NCBI RefSeq assembly: GCF_000235365.1
Contig: NC_016452.1
Coordinates: forward strand, 978,001 to 1,042,000
From: Eremothecium cymbalariae DBVPG#7215
Lineage: Eukaryota > Ascomycota > Saccharomycetes > Saccharomycetales > Saccharomycetaceae
Reading direction: 5' to 3'
DNA: 64,000 bases
The translations under genes were made by a program, and so were the position numbers. The notes below the pieces were generated by a model. It ran no database searches, was not told where the DNA came from, and worked only from the letters and a program-made list of their open reading frames with translations. Positions 37,595-47,171 of this stretch are shown here, piece by piece. Every line of letters begins with the position of its first letter. Positions within the stretch are counted from its first letter, which is position 1.

Positions 37595-38643
37595 TGAGTA
37601 CTTGATGAACCTGCATATAAGGTAAACCAACGGAGGACCCTTCAAGAACTTGTTGCTTTTTGATTAAGCTTTTTCAGAATACATATTAAACAGAGTCGGA
37701 ACTTCACGGACCGGAACCAGCCGAGGTTAAGCACCTCGTACTTCTTGTAAGTTATTACTTATTTCAAAAATTATTCAGGAATTAATATTACTTACCTGAG
37801 TCACTAAGGAATAATTACCGCAACTACTGTTTTACCAGTTTTAAGAAGGGTTAATGGAGTTCCTTTTTTATAATTGCTGACAAGAAGCTTGATAATCGTT
37901 AACTGGCACGGAAGCCAAGAAAAAAATAAACGTCCCGAGTAGAGTTTAAGGTGTTAGCATCATGACGAATATAATAAGACAAAAAAGATAGAAGGATGTA
38001 GGATGCTGATACCCCGGAACTTCGAGCATATGTAAAGTAACATATTCCAATTATAATTTTGGTGCCTTCGAAAAAGTGAAACCATTTTTTCGGTAGGTTA
38101 TCACCTGGAATTGGCTAATCATAAAAGGAATTCTAGACGACAGAGAAATTCCGGATGCCAGAGAGAGCTCGACCTTCCAAGATCAATTAGTTTTAAGTGC
38201 TGCGAAGTGTATGGGTGAATTCTATGCTGTCATGCGTTCCATTAATGTTGGAGATGAGCTGTAAAAAAGAGGTAAATCTCCCTTTATTATACATACTGAT
38301 TTGATGATCTAAATCTTATTATTTGGTATAGTAGGTCATTGATATCGTGACTTGGCGAAGGCCACTTTAGAGAAGTTTTGGTATCGTCGTGATGTTCCTT
38401 ATAGGAAAATTGGATATATAGTGTAGTGGTAAATGTTGGGGACAAAACGCTGACCGCGTCGCGATGACACATACTAAATAACATCAAACCAAAGTCCACT
38501 AAATTAGATTAAATTCAAAAAAAAACCATTTGAAAATAAGGGTAATAATATCATCAAGTTTCTTTAACGTAGAGTCCAGTGTACATATTAAGTATTGAAA
38601 AATAAGAGATACAACTAAAGGATACTGTAAGTGATTTAATTAG
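37468..38643. other. 1.2-kb intergenic region upstream of QDR3
   Basis: It contains a pure (AT)17 run (37558-37591) close to the QDR3 start, then a stretch near 37690-37740 with several CGG/CCG triplets of the type bound by zinc-cluster drug-response regulators (seen, but binding is guesswork). No RNA gene or coding ORF is supported. Confidence 0.5.
37558..37591. repeat. (AT)17 microsatellite
   Basis: Uninterrupted AT dinucleotide repeat in the QDR3 promoter region. Confidence 0.95.
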
Positions 38644-39132
38644 ATGAGATATTTTTACCTGTTAATTACTTCAGTAACTCTGTTTGTGTCAGTGTATTCT
38701 TATCCCGGAAGATTATTTTTACAAAATAATCAATTATTAAATACTTCACCTGATCTTAGACATGCCTATCTAAAATATGCGCCAATTATTAAAGAGGAAA
38801 TACAGGCAATGAGGGAAAGAATGAATAATAGGTCGGAAGACCATTCAGAAACGGAGCATGAAGATACAGCGTATAGTATTACCGATTTTATTGACTTTGA
38901 AAAAAATCTTCCCAATGGTAAACCGTATTACGTTGGAGAAGCTGTTTTAAATGAATTAACACCCACTGCTGTAATACCTTCTTTAGGAAAGAAAATAAAT
39001 CAATGGTTACCGAATAATCAGAATTATATGAAATTCATTGAAGAATTGCTAGAAACAGATCCTTTAATAAGTTTTAAAATATCAGAGACCAACTTATTCG
39101 AAGGGTTAAATGTTATTAAAGGTGAACGCTGA
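38644..39132 (+). CDS. Secreted protein of unknown family, 162 residues
   Basis: The start ATG opens into a clear signal peptide (MRYFYLLITSVTLFVSVYS, cleavage likely near 19-22). The mature part is acidic, with no further membrane span, no cysteine pair and one N-glycosylation sequon (NRS near residue 61). The middle is Glu/His/Ser-rich (RSEDHSETEHEDTAYS). I recognise no family. It sits between two conserved synteny blocks, so it may be lineage-specific. Codon use looks ordinary. A soluble wall or extracellular protein is plausible, but the role is not inferable. Confidence 0.6.
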   Translation: MRYFYLLITSVTLFVSVYSYPGRLFLQNNQLLNTSPDLRHAYLKYAPIIKEEIQAMRERMNNRSEDHSETEHEDTAYSITDFIDFEKNLPNGKPYYVGEAVLNELTPTAVIPSLGKKINQWLPNNQNYMKFIEELLETDPLISFKISETNLFEGLNVIKGER

Positions 39133-39768
39133 ACGACTGAACGACTGACTGGCCAAAATATTTCCAAATTTTTTTAATAATCATACCACTGATGTCTTCG
39201 AACATTGTGGCATGCTTACTACAGAAGAACTCCATTTTTTGTTTTGGCACAGAAGATGGACGAATTAATATAAATATCTCGATTCCTCTGTAACTGAACC
39301 AATATTATATAATTCCAATCGAATAGACATATATAATATAGCTTTCTGTTCTTTTGCCTCATCGTATTATTGAATTTTGTCACCTAATTATTAACAAAAT
39401 ACATCGCGCGCAAGTAAAACCTTTCAAGAATTCTTCAAATAAAAATAAAGCCATATAGATTTCGGTGTATATCAACTGATTTACAGAAAAGGTTTCTATG
39501 TATACTTTTAGAGACCACTGATAATATACTATAATCTCTAGGTACTTGAGTTCCAACGTTACCAAGGTATCTAGCACTGTTCACTCCTCCCCATCCCCTC
39601 CCCTAACGTCCTTGTTCCTTTTTTCTGATAAGGAATATCAACATCAACTTCAAAGTTTTTGAGGTCATATATCTGGGCTGAGTATTAGTATACTACCTGC
39701 TATCCGCTCTACCATTCTGTTGAACTGATAACCACCGTGTGCCTTTTTTTGATTCAATCATAGGGAAG
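39133..39768. other. Intergenic region after the secreted orphan
   Basis: It begins with a short tandem of TGAACGAC-like units right at the orphan stop codon (about 39129-39150). The rest is AT-rich, with a C-rich CTCCCC patch near 39585-39605. No RNA gene is recognised. Confidence 0.4.
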
Positions 39769-40032
39769 ATGACGAACATAACCAAATATATCCCACACAA
39801 TCCGTTATTTCTTTGTCCAATATTTCTTATTGTATCAGATTTGATATTCACCGTTTATTCTAATAAATCTCCTAGGGATAACGTCATCTCATCGACTACA
39901 ACAACTTTCAGTTCAAGTTCAAGCACTTCTACTAGAGGACAGAGGATTAAACAATTGGTGAATCAAAAATTCAACCAGCGACCCAAGAAAACCGGTATAC
40001 TTCACAGCATACAGGATTTTACAAAGAAGTAG
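39769..40032 (+). CDS. Small putative membrane protein, 87 residues
   Basis: ATG-initiated ORF with one hydrophobic segment (PLFLCPIFLIVSDLIFTVY), a Ser/Thr-rich middle and a basic C-terminus (RGQRIKQLVNQKFNQRPKK). No family is recognised and no S. cerevisiae gene is expected here. A different frame opens at its stop and runs to 40283 with more hydrophobic sequence but no ATG at its head, so a decayed or frameshifted larger gene is possible. Confidence 0.4.
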   Translation: MTNITKYIPHNPLFLCPIFLIVSDLIFTVYSNKSPRDNVISSTTTTFSSSSSTSTRGQRIKQLVNQKFNQRPKKTGILHSIQDFTKK

Positions 40033-40497
40033 TGACGATTTTAATCTATTCTTGCCATTCAGTTTTCTATTTAAGCAAAAGGGAGGCTCTTTTGTATTTT
40101 ATGGGGTTTTTACAAAATGACACATTTTGGGGATATTATGTGACCCTTCTCCTGGGGAAAAGAGGATCTTATCCACAACCAAGCATGGTTATATGTATAA
40201 CAGCTTTATTTATCTTCTGTTTAACAGCAATTAACATGTCTTATTATTTGAGGTTAATATATTATGTTGCACTACATCAGTAATAGTTACAAGGGCATCT
40301 CCCAACTGGTAGGGTATATAAATCCATACACCACATATTTACATAATCATATAATATGATTATCGATCATTATAAGTTCGACTCTGAGAATCATCCACAT
40401 CATCCATATTATTCACTTGTGTTGGCAGAACAACAATTGAGAGAGCTACTAAATAGCAGAAGCAAGAGCACGTTTGATTGAATTTGACCAGGCTGAA
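40033..40497. other. Intergenic region with a headless hydrophobic frame
   Basis: A frame open from 40032 to 40283 encodes a hydrophobic stretch (MVICITALFIFCLTAINM) but lacks an ATG at its start; the first in-frame ATG leaves only about 60 codons. The remainder is the likely promoter of the YCII-domain gene. Confidence 0.35.
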
Positions 40498-40809
40498 ATG
40501 GTGGAATGGTGCGTAACTGTGTATGATAAACCAGGGTCCGATAGATCTCCATATAGATCTATGCACCTCGAAAGGATTCCTGAATTAGTACAAGAAGGCA
40601 AAATAGTGGTGGCTGGGGCAATTTATAAAGATTTAGTGGATGGGAAACCAGGTGGATTTGCAGGATCACATTTGATTTTGGTCGCAGATACGAGGGAAGA
40701 GGTAGTTGAGCTTTTAAAAGGTGATATTTATGCGAAGGAAGGAGTGTGGGATATGGATAACATTTTAATCTTCCCCTTTGGTTGTGCCGTTCGCAAGGAA
40801 AAACAGTAA
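40498..40809 (+). CDS. YCII-domain protein, 103 residues
   Basis: Small cytosolic alpha/beta protein of the YCII family (dimeric alpha+beta barrel). Characteristic features are WCVTVYDKPGSDRSPYRSMHLERIPELV at the start (strand, then the conserved His in RSMHL), GAIYKDL, SHLILVADTREEV and the end motif GDIYAKEGVWDMDNILIFPF. Fungal members are about 100 residues, as here. The biochemical role is unknown in fungi; bacterial relatives are linked to enzymes of diverse metabolism. Translation from ATG 40498 gives the full domain. I know of no S. cerevisiae counterpart in this position. Confidence 0.8.
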   Translation: MVEWCVTVYDKPGSDRSPYRSMHLERIPELVQEGKIVVAGAIYKDLVDGKPGGFAGSHLILVADTREEVVELLKGDIYAKEGVWDMDNILIFPFGCAVRKEKQ

Positions 40810-41246
40810 GGATTGAGAGCCAAGGGTCTGGAAATATTATTATATCCTATTTAAATTTATTATACATATACATATAGTAACACATATATTAGATATCATG
40901 CGTTATTTCTATTCCAATTTAACTACACTGGCAAATAAAGGTAGTTTTCAGTTTCAAATATATACATTCACATATATATACACACACAAGCACACATATA
41001 TATACGTCGTATAGTGAAGTAGTCTGCATATAAATAGATATACATACACACATAAACCTCTTTCTTTTAAGATTAAGACAAAAATTCAGATATCTAAAAA
41101 AAAAATTAATAATGATAATGATGCTGTAAATGTGAGAGGAGGACGCTGATATTGGAGGGTATTTCAACTGGTTAAACAATAAATCAAAGATAATAACATC
41201 GAAAAAAAATAAAGATGCAGATACAAGATAGAGAGTGATCAATCAA
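40810..41246. other. Convergent intergenic region, YCII gene / PFY1
   Basis: This is 437 bp of AT-rich 3' sequence with TATA/CACA dinucleotide runs (about 40965-41055). No gene is seen. Confidence 0.45.
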
Positions 41247-41726
41247 TCAGTATTGGACACTAATCAAATAATCTGCTAACTGTTCGACAATCTTTGTAGC
41301 TTCACCTGCTTGAACACCCGCAGGGTAGTGTGCAATCAAAATAGTTTGCTTGGTTCTGACTGCAATTATCCCCTCAGCTTCATGTCTACCATAAATCGAC
41401 CTATCGTCAGCTCTTAGTAGCATAAATTTCTGACTTTGGATATGTAATCCATTGGATTGCAACCCACCCGCATTGTCAAAACCTTGAGAAATCTCACTAA
41501 TCTCATTCGCCTCTAACGACATACCACCAGAAGATGCCCAGATCGTATCCCCAGCTCTGGAATAAATAATGGCTTTGTCCACTTTGCCAGTAGCTATCAA
41601 ATTATCGGTGTAAGCTGCACAGAAATCCCAGTTAGTATCCCTCAGCAGAACTTCAAACTAGCCGTTTTCCAACAAATAAAATAGGCCCCCATATTTTTAA
41701 ATATCCCTCATACCTTGCCAAGACAT
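41247..41726 (-). CDS. PFY1: Profilin, spliced
   Basis: Actin-monomer and poly-proline-binding protein. Exon 1 is 41714-41726 (13 nt, MSWQ plus one base) and exon 2 is 41247-41614. The 99-nt intron has a GTATGA 5' site, a perfect TACTAAC branch site (minus strand, 41631-41637) and a CAG 3' site. The spliced product has 126 residues, the same length as S. cerevisiae profilin, beginning [15 protein letters not shown] and ending [12 protein letters not shown]. The actin and PIP2 surface motif [19 protein letters not shown] is intact. The frame open upstream of residue 11 in genomic DNA is the exon 2 part of the N-terminal helix. YOR122C has an intron in the same position. Confidence 0.95.
41615..41713 (-). 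other. PFY1 intron
   Basis: A 99-nt intron splitting codon 5. The 5' splice site GTATGA differs from the usual GTATGT at position 6. The branch site TACTAAC is perfect, and the 3' site is CAG. Confidence 0.93.
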
Positions 41727-42311
41727 AATAAGCTTTGGATATATGATAAATCAGTAACTGAATACTTGCGATGATTCCACTAACCGAATCATCAAAAATG
41801 ATAATAGTATGATTTGTCAATAATTCGTTGACTTTTTGTGACCTTTTTATATAAGGGGTTTTGTTAAATCTTCAAAGATCGTTTTTCACGGAAAAGACCG
41901 GGTAATTGCGATCTTCAACAACCCTTCAGGACAGGTATTGGAGGAATGGAATAGATATCCATATGTGTGCTAGTAGATGGAGGCGGGAAGGGGTTTTAGT
42001 GGGTGGCGGGCATGCCAATGGGTTGTTTTTTTAAATTGCAACCGAGTTATATAATATATATAGATATATAGTTATTATTACACGAAGATCGGAGGTGTGA
42101 TGAGCAATTTAAGGGAGTGGTAGTTGGTTAGTGACTGGGTGGCAGGTCGCAGGAGATTTGCATTATTAATCTAGTATAGAGGGGGGAGGGAGATGCTTCA
42201 GGCTAGGGTTTTGGGGAGAAGCAGCCAATGATGGTTGTGATAATGATGAACATAATAATAAAAGAGAGTATGGTACATAATAGTAGCAAAAATAAAGGGG
42301 GTTATGTGGGT
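41727..42311. promoter_or_regulatory. PFY1 promoter region and LEO1 3' flank
   Basis: This is 585 bp between two minus-strand genes. Apart from the Reb1-type site it has a G-rich plus-strand section (GGGGGGAGGG near 42181-42190), probably LEO1 3' sequence. No RNA gene was seen. Confidence 0.45.
41898..41905. promoter_or_regulatory. Reb1-type site in the profilin promoter
   Basis: CCGGGTAA, containing the Reb1 consensus CGGGTAA, lies about 170 bp upstream of the PFY1 start. A Reb1 site that organises chromatin is known from the S. cerevisiae profilin promoter, so this is probably conserved. Binding here is inferred. Confidence 0.55.
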
Positions 42312-43697
42312 TTATTCGTCATCGGAATCGAGGACAGCGACTTTCCTCCTTTTTGGAGCAGATCCATCGTTATTTTCGGGATCTTGTTTGGTGTCCAAGT
42401 CTGACGGAGATGTGGTAGTGGTACTGCCATGCTGGTACCTGGCCGCACCTTCTATTTTCAGTTGCTTCAGCCGTTCGGCATTGAGGTCATCCTCGTCATC
42501 CTCGCCGTCTGATTCTTCGTCCATCAGGCTGCCAGCGGCGTTTTCTTCATCGTAGGAACCAGATTCTTCTTCTTCACTATCGTCTATAAATCCATCTTCG
42601 TCGTCGTATTCGTCCTGATGGTGTTTTCCGTACATCTCAGCCATCATACTCCGACCATTGCCTTTCTTGAATCCAAAGTAGCCCGTTTCGACAATTCCGC
42701 CTTCTGCATTTTCCCGATCCATTTGCTCTTTGAGTTGACGTTTTCTTCTTTCCCTAATAACCTGGTCGTGTTTCTTTTCCAGCTCCTTCTTCTCGAGTTC
42801 TGGATCCATCCGTACAATATATGTTGAAGGACCGCTATGCTCTCTTGCTTCACGCCTTGCTATAGCAGCGCTCAACCTCTGGTGTGTCTTAGAGTTCGTT
42901 GAAGTTGGAATAAATAACATGCTTTTCTTTATCTCACCACCTTCGACGCATTGCATCAATTCTTCTTGCTCATGGGATACCGTCATATACGTGTTTTCTA
43001 TATCGTTGATCAATATGTCACTAAACTCGTCTCCCAGTTTCAACGAGAAAGTGCCATCAGACCACTGAATGATTTGAGCATTAGATTCTTTAAACACCTG
43101 TTGATTGGCACCACGGGAATATCTCCATCTAATGGTATTCTCATCGATCAGCCGATCACCTAGCTGATCCTCCTTAGAAGAAAATCTCTTAAGACGTTGT
43201 TCAATTTGCGATTGGAACCCAGGAGGATCAAATGGAATAGGATCAATAGTCAAGAACTGAGGGACTTTAGCATAGTACAACGAAGAGTCCTTTTCGGAGG
43301 CATTCGTAGTATAATAAGGAACAACATGCTTCATAATCTGTACATTAGCCTCCTTTATCTCTCGTTCTTCTTCTACATCTGACTCATAAGATGTCTTTTT
43401 CAAGTCATCCCCATAGAATTTTCTATTATACATCTCCTGCTCATCTTCCTCATCACTTAGACCTAAACCAGTAGGCTTTACACTGGTACCGCCAGAATTC
43501 TCATCGTCTGTCTCCCCCCTCTCAATAACAGATTGATCCGAATCATCCCCAAACAAATCATCCCCTCCATCACTGCTGCCCCGTTCACTTGATTGGCCCT
43601 TGTCAATGTCAACATGGTCCGATCGTTCAACATCACTCGTAGAACCTTTCAGTTCTACACTCTGCTCCTGAACCAGATCCTCTGTACCTTGTGACAT
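42312..43697 (-). CDS. LEO1: PAF1 complex subunit Leo1
   Basis: A 461-residue nuclear protein of the RNA polymerase II-associated PAF1 complex, which supports elongation and histone H2B ubiquitination. N-terminal (about 1-120) and C-terminal (about 370-461) regions are highly acidic and Ser-rich. The conserved Leo1 domain lies between (about 130-310: VPQFLTIDPIPFDPPGF, NTIRWRYSRG, IQWSDGTFSLKLGDE). A basic helix follows (EKKHDQVIRERRKRQLKEQM). Position matches YOR123C. A short minus-strand ORF overlapping its start is a frame artefact. Confidence 0.93.
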   Translation of the reverse strand: MSQGTEDLVQEQSVELKGSTSDVERSDHVDIDKGQSSERGSSDGGDDLFGDDSDQSVIERGETDDENSGGTSVKPTGLGLSDEEDEQEMYNRKFYGDDLKKTSYESDVEEEREIKEANVQIMKHVVPYYTTNASEKDSSLYYAKVPQFLTIDPIPFDPPGFQSQIEQRLKRFSSKEDQLGDRLIDENTIRWRYSRGANQQVFKESNAQIIQWSDGTFSLKLGDEFSDILINDIENTYMTVSHEQEELMQCVEGGEIKKSMLFIPTSTNSKTHQRLSAAIARREAREHSGPSTYIVRMDPELEKKELEKKHDQVIRERRKRQLKEQMDRENAEGGIVETGYFGFKKGNGRSMMAEMYGKHHQDEYDDEDGFIDDSEEEESGSYDEENAAGSLMDEESDGEDDEDDLNAERLKQLKIEGAARYQHGSTTTTSPSDLDTKQDPENNDGSAPKRRKVAVLDSDDE

Positions 43698-44091
43698 AAC
43701 TCAGGCTGCTCGCAATATACCAATCTATCGATTATAATAGTCCTTCCAATACAAAACTCAATAATACCACCATTCACCACGGCCCTGACCTGCTGGTATT
43801 CTCTAATATCTATATGCCATCTTCCAACTGTTCGTTGAGTAAAAACTGCTGCAGAAATCATTTGAAATTTGACAAAAAAGAAACGTGAAATATCATATCA
43901 TATCATACGTTTGTGACATTCTCGACGTCTCCCCTCTGAAGATTCCTATTAAAATAGCTGTTCGAAAACGTATAAATATTATTAATTTCATATTATATTA
44001 TTTTGTGGAGCACAATTAAAATTGAGTTTTACATGGTATTTATTGAGAGATATTAGAGGGGTGTATTTGTAAGTATACATTTTGCACAGAT
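43698..44091. promoter_or_regulatory. Divergent promoter, LEO1 / CTS2
   Basis: This is 394 bp between divergent genes, with a short ATATC repeat near 43889-43907. Nothing more is recognised. Confidence 0.45.
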
Positions 44092-45675
44092 ATGAGAAGA
44101 TTTTCTATAACAAGTTACAGCATTTGGATACTAGTTCTCCTCGTAGCTATAATATTAGAGATGACATTCATTCCCAAATTAATGATAGAAAAATTCAAAA
44201 AACCTCGTTCTGATATTGAAAGAACAGCTCTGAGTACTATTACAAGACCAGTGGATCGAAATTTGCAACATGGAAAGTATGCGGTAGGTGTTTATTATAC
44301 TAGTTGGTCACCTTATGAGCCTCGGTTACATTTCCCACATGATATTGATTTCAAAAGAGTGACGAATGTCAATTATGCGTTTTTTGTAGTTGATCCTAAG
44401 ACTGGAAAAGTGCAGCCAACTGATTCATGGTCAGATCTTGAGATGCCGTCGCACGCTCCTGGGATTCCTCAAGGAGTAACAGGTATGATTGGAGAGTTGA
44501 ATTATTTGAAATTACAGCGAAATACCAATTTCAGGCTTTTTATGGCAGTCGGTGGGTGGTCTAATAGGGAGGCGTTCCCTAAAATAGTGAGAAGTGAGGA
44601 GAAGCTAAAAAATTTTGTTAATTCAACAATTGATGCAATGTTTGAGTATGGATTTGACGGTATTGATTTGGACTGGGAATTTCCAAAAGATGATGGTTAC
44701 GAGCCTGGTATGTACTTAGAAATGTGCAGTAGGTTGCGTTCGAAAATGGATAAGTTGGAAGATGAGATATGGGGTGCTAACAACACTGATTATCCAAAGT
44801 TTGAATTGAGTGTAGCCACACCAGCATTCTCCCAGACTTTGAAGATATTGCCCATCATCGAGATGAATAAATTTGTTAGCATTTGGAATATGATGACATA
44901 TGACTTTCATGGGTCCTGGTCGAAAAGGACTGGATATCACAGTAACTTATACGATGGGAACAAAAATAACGATGAACTTAAGAAAAGGCGTTTCGAAGGT
45001 ATGGTGATTGATGACAACGAAGGACTCAATGCGGATGATGCAATCAAAATAATGGTTGAAAATTTCAAAGTCCATGCAAAGAAGGTGCGCTTAGGTATGC
45101 CTGCCTATGGGCGTGGGTTTACTAACGTCCAAACCAAAGACGATGATGATCTCCTTAATAAGAAGTATTCAGGAGTTGGTGGAGGTTCAGAAGGTGAACC
45201 AGGTATATGGTTATACAACCAGTTACCATTGGCAAACACCGCTGAAAAGTTCGATGATAGGTGGGTCTCCGCCTACTGCTTTGATAAAAACCTGAAGACG
45301 TTTGTTGGCTACGATAATATCCAGTCAATGGAAGTGAAAAGTGATTATGTGAAGCAGAAGCATCTTTCAGGTGGCTTTTTTTGGGAATCATGTGGTGATA
45401 CTCATAACGATCCTAAAAGAAACCTTGTACGTGCATTTTCTCAAGAGTTGAGCGAAATGAGGATTCCCACTATATTTAAAGACCCAAGGGCTATAGCGTA
45501 TTACTTGAAACATCGCCAAAAAGGATTCTTGTATAGTTTATTCTCTCAACATCTTCAGAAAATAAATGAGACATCAGTTGACAAATCAGCCGGTAACTAT
45601 AAAAATGAAACGTTATTACCTAAAGATGCCTCCAATGAACTAGATGAAGGAGAGCCTACTCCTGCTGCAACCTAA
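44092..45675 (+). CDS. CTS2: Glycoside hydrolase family 18 chitinase Cts2
   Basis: A 527-residue chitinase with an N-terminal signal-anchor (about 11-27) and a GH18 barrel. The catalytic signature DGIDLDWE is at 189-196 with proton donor Glu196. MAVGGWS (151-157, the SxGG-type motif), the MTYDFHG motif and SGGFFWESCGDTHND near the end are also present. The Cts2 branch is linked to sporulation and spore wall formation, unlike the secreted cell-separation chitinase Cts1. The C-terminal 70 residues are polar. Position and strand match YDR371W, here interleaved with YOR122C-YOR125C genes. Confidence 0.93.
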   Translation: MRRFSITSYSIWILVLLVAIILEMTFIPKLMIEKFKKPRSDIERTALSTITRPVDRNLQHGKYAVGVYYTSWSPYEPRLHFPHDIDFKRVTNVNYAFFVVDPKTGKVQPTDSWSDLEMPSHAPGIPQGVTGMIGELNYLKLQRNTNFRLFMAVGGWSNREAFPKIVRSEEKLKNFVNSTIDAMFEYGFDGIDLDWEFPKDDGYEPGMYLEMCSRLRSKMDKLEDEIWGANNTDYPKFELSVATPAFSQTLKILPIIEMNKFVSIWNMMTYDFHGSWSKRTGYHSNLYDGNKNNDELKKRRFEGMVIDDNEGLNADDAIKIMVENFKVHAKKVRLGMPAYGRGFTNVQTKDDDDLLNKKYSGVGGGSEGEPGIWLYNQLPLANTAEKFDDRWVSAYCFDKNLKTFVGYDNIQSMEVKSDYVKQKHLSGGFFWESCGDTHNDPKRNLVRAFSQELSEMRIPTIFKDPRAIAYYLKHRQKGFLYSLFSQHLQKINETSVDKSAGNYKNETLLPKDASNELDEGEPTPAAT

Positions 45676-45827
45676 GCAGCAGTTTTGCATTTTTTTAAAA
45701 AAATTAGATAACTATATATATAATGTGATATAAAAGGAATACAATAACCATTTTTTTTATACAGCTGTGTATTCTGTGGTTAAGGCTTATATTAAAACCT
45801 CACTACAAATGATTCTACTTGTTGAAA

Positions 45828-46829
45828 TCACAAGAAGTTATCCATGCGAGAAAATACTTCAAAAACGCCTGCTACAACCTCTAACTGCAAACCAGTGCCA
45901 GGGTTCTTCCCAATTTCCTCCTTTACCTGATTATACAGGTTTACTGAGATACCTGTCTCTACATCCTTATCGAGAGCAAACGGATATTGAGAGAACTGGG
46001 TTAGAATCTCTTCTGCACGAGAAAATCCACGTTCTCTCTTTTCATAATCTAAACTAGAAAGAACATTTTCCAAGACATTGGCACCGTATGCCCCGCAAAT
46101 CAATGCTATCGTTCGCAAATATTTGAACGCAACGCTTTCTGGAAAGTACTCTGTATAGTCCAATGAAACATTCCTAGGTACCAAAACAGACAGCATTCTA
46201 CGTTTGATTGATTCTTTGCAACTGCTGTCGGCAACTGGGTGCGTAGCCATATCGAACAGGAAAAAGTTTTTCATTTCAGTTCTCAAAACTCCCTTATCAA
46301 CTAATCCCTTCGCAAGTCGTTCTCGGACCTGTTTCAACTGATAACTGATCTTTAACAAATTCCATGTTTCACCGCTCAACAAATCAATCCAATTCACAAT
46401 TGATAATGGCTCATTACTTTTCATTAAGGACAACGTTTCATCCAACAGCGCCTCCCCCGTTTTACTGGTTTCTATAACTTCCACTAATCTCTCAGATAAA
46501 TCGAACCGCTTTCTCGCTGCATCTTCCACAACACGAATTTTCCCCCTGAGCGCTAATTCAATCAAAATACATCCACGAAGTGAATATGAAATGCTGTCGT
46601 TCCAAAACGAAAGATATCCCTCTTTATCCTTTAACCCCATCAAAAGCACCTCCTCCATCAGAGTAAGCGTGGGCTCCTTAGTGTTCTCTCTCAGTTTCTG
46701 ATCCTCTGGATCATATGCTACCTTATGAGAGCCCTTATCGTCCTCATCTTCACCATGTTTCCTTTGAGTTAGCTCAACGCTTGTTCCACCTACCTCTGCT
46801 TTATTTACACGACGTCTTTGTAATGACAT
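45828..46829 (-). CDS. VPS74: Golgi PI4P-binding protein Vps74 (GOLPH3)
   Basis: A 333-residue peripheral Golgi protein that binds PI4P and retains glycosyltransferases by linking their tails to COPI. It starts at ATG 46827-46829 with a basic Arg-rich N-terminus ([10 protein letters not shown]), followed by an acidic linker. The GOLPH3 domain begins [44 protein letters not shown], which covers the known PI4P pocket (the conserved Trp after LSF and the Arg after SYSL). The C-terminal [12 protein letters not shown] and the hydrophobic end match the family. Matches YDR372C. It converges on CTS2. Confidence 0.95.
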   Translation of the reverse strand: MSLQRRRVNKAEVGGTSVELTQRKHGEDEDDKGSHKVAYDPEDQKLRENTKEPTLTLMEEVLLMGLKDKEGYLSFWNDSISYSLRGCILIELALRGKIRVVEDAARKRFDLSERLVEVIETSKTGEALLDETLSLMKSNEPLSIVNWIDLLSGETWNLLKISYQLKQVRERLAKGLVDKGVLRTEMKNFFLFDMATHPVADSSCKESIKRRMLSVLVPRNVSLDYTEYFPESVAFKYLRTIALICGAYGANVLENVLSSLDYEKRERGFSRAEEILTQFSQYPFALDKDVETGISVNLYNQVKEEIGKNPGTGLQLEVVAGVFEVFSRMDNFL

Positions 46830-47171
46830 TGTATACAACTAAGTAACAACAAAGTACTATGATTCCTCCCAAATAACCCACAGATATAATATGGTAACAG
46901 ACACCGATTAGAACAGATACAACCCCCCTCAATTGTTTGTATTGTAATTGTCATATTATATCATATAGAGGTAAGCAAGACAAATTTAGGAGATGAAAAA
47001 ACTGTGATTAGATATTTTCCAAACATACCTATAATTTCGTACTGGATGATGATAATACGCTTGCAATTATATTTAATTCAATATTCAAATATTCAAGTAG
47101 TTGGTATAGCCTCTAACTTTATGTATTAATGATTTTAGGTATATATGGAGAGGTATGACAAATTTCTAGGG
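46830..47171. other. VPS74 upstream / UBP2 3' flank
   Basis: This is 342 bp and AT-rich, with no gene or strong motif. Confidence 0.4.

Noticed and set aside
40032..40283. 83-codon ORF with GTG start
   Set aside because: It has no ATG at the head and no recognised domain; kept only as a comment on the adjacent ORF.
43655..43861. 68-codon minus-strand ORF overlapping the LEO1 start
   Set aside because: It overlaps the LEO1 coding start in another frame and shows no family resemblance.
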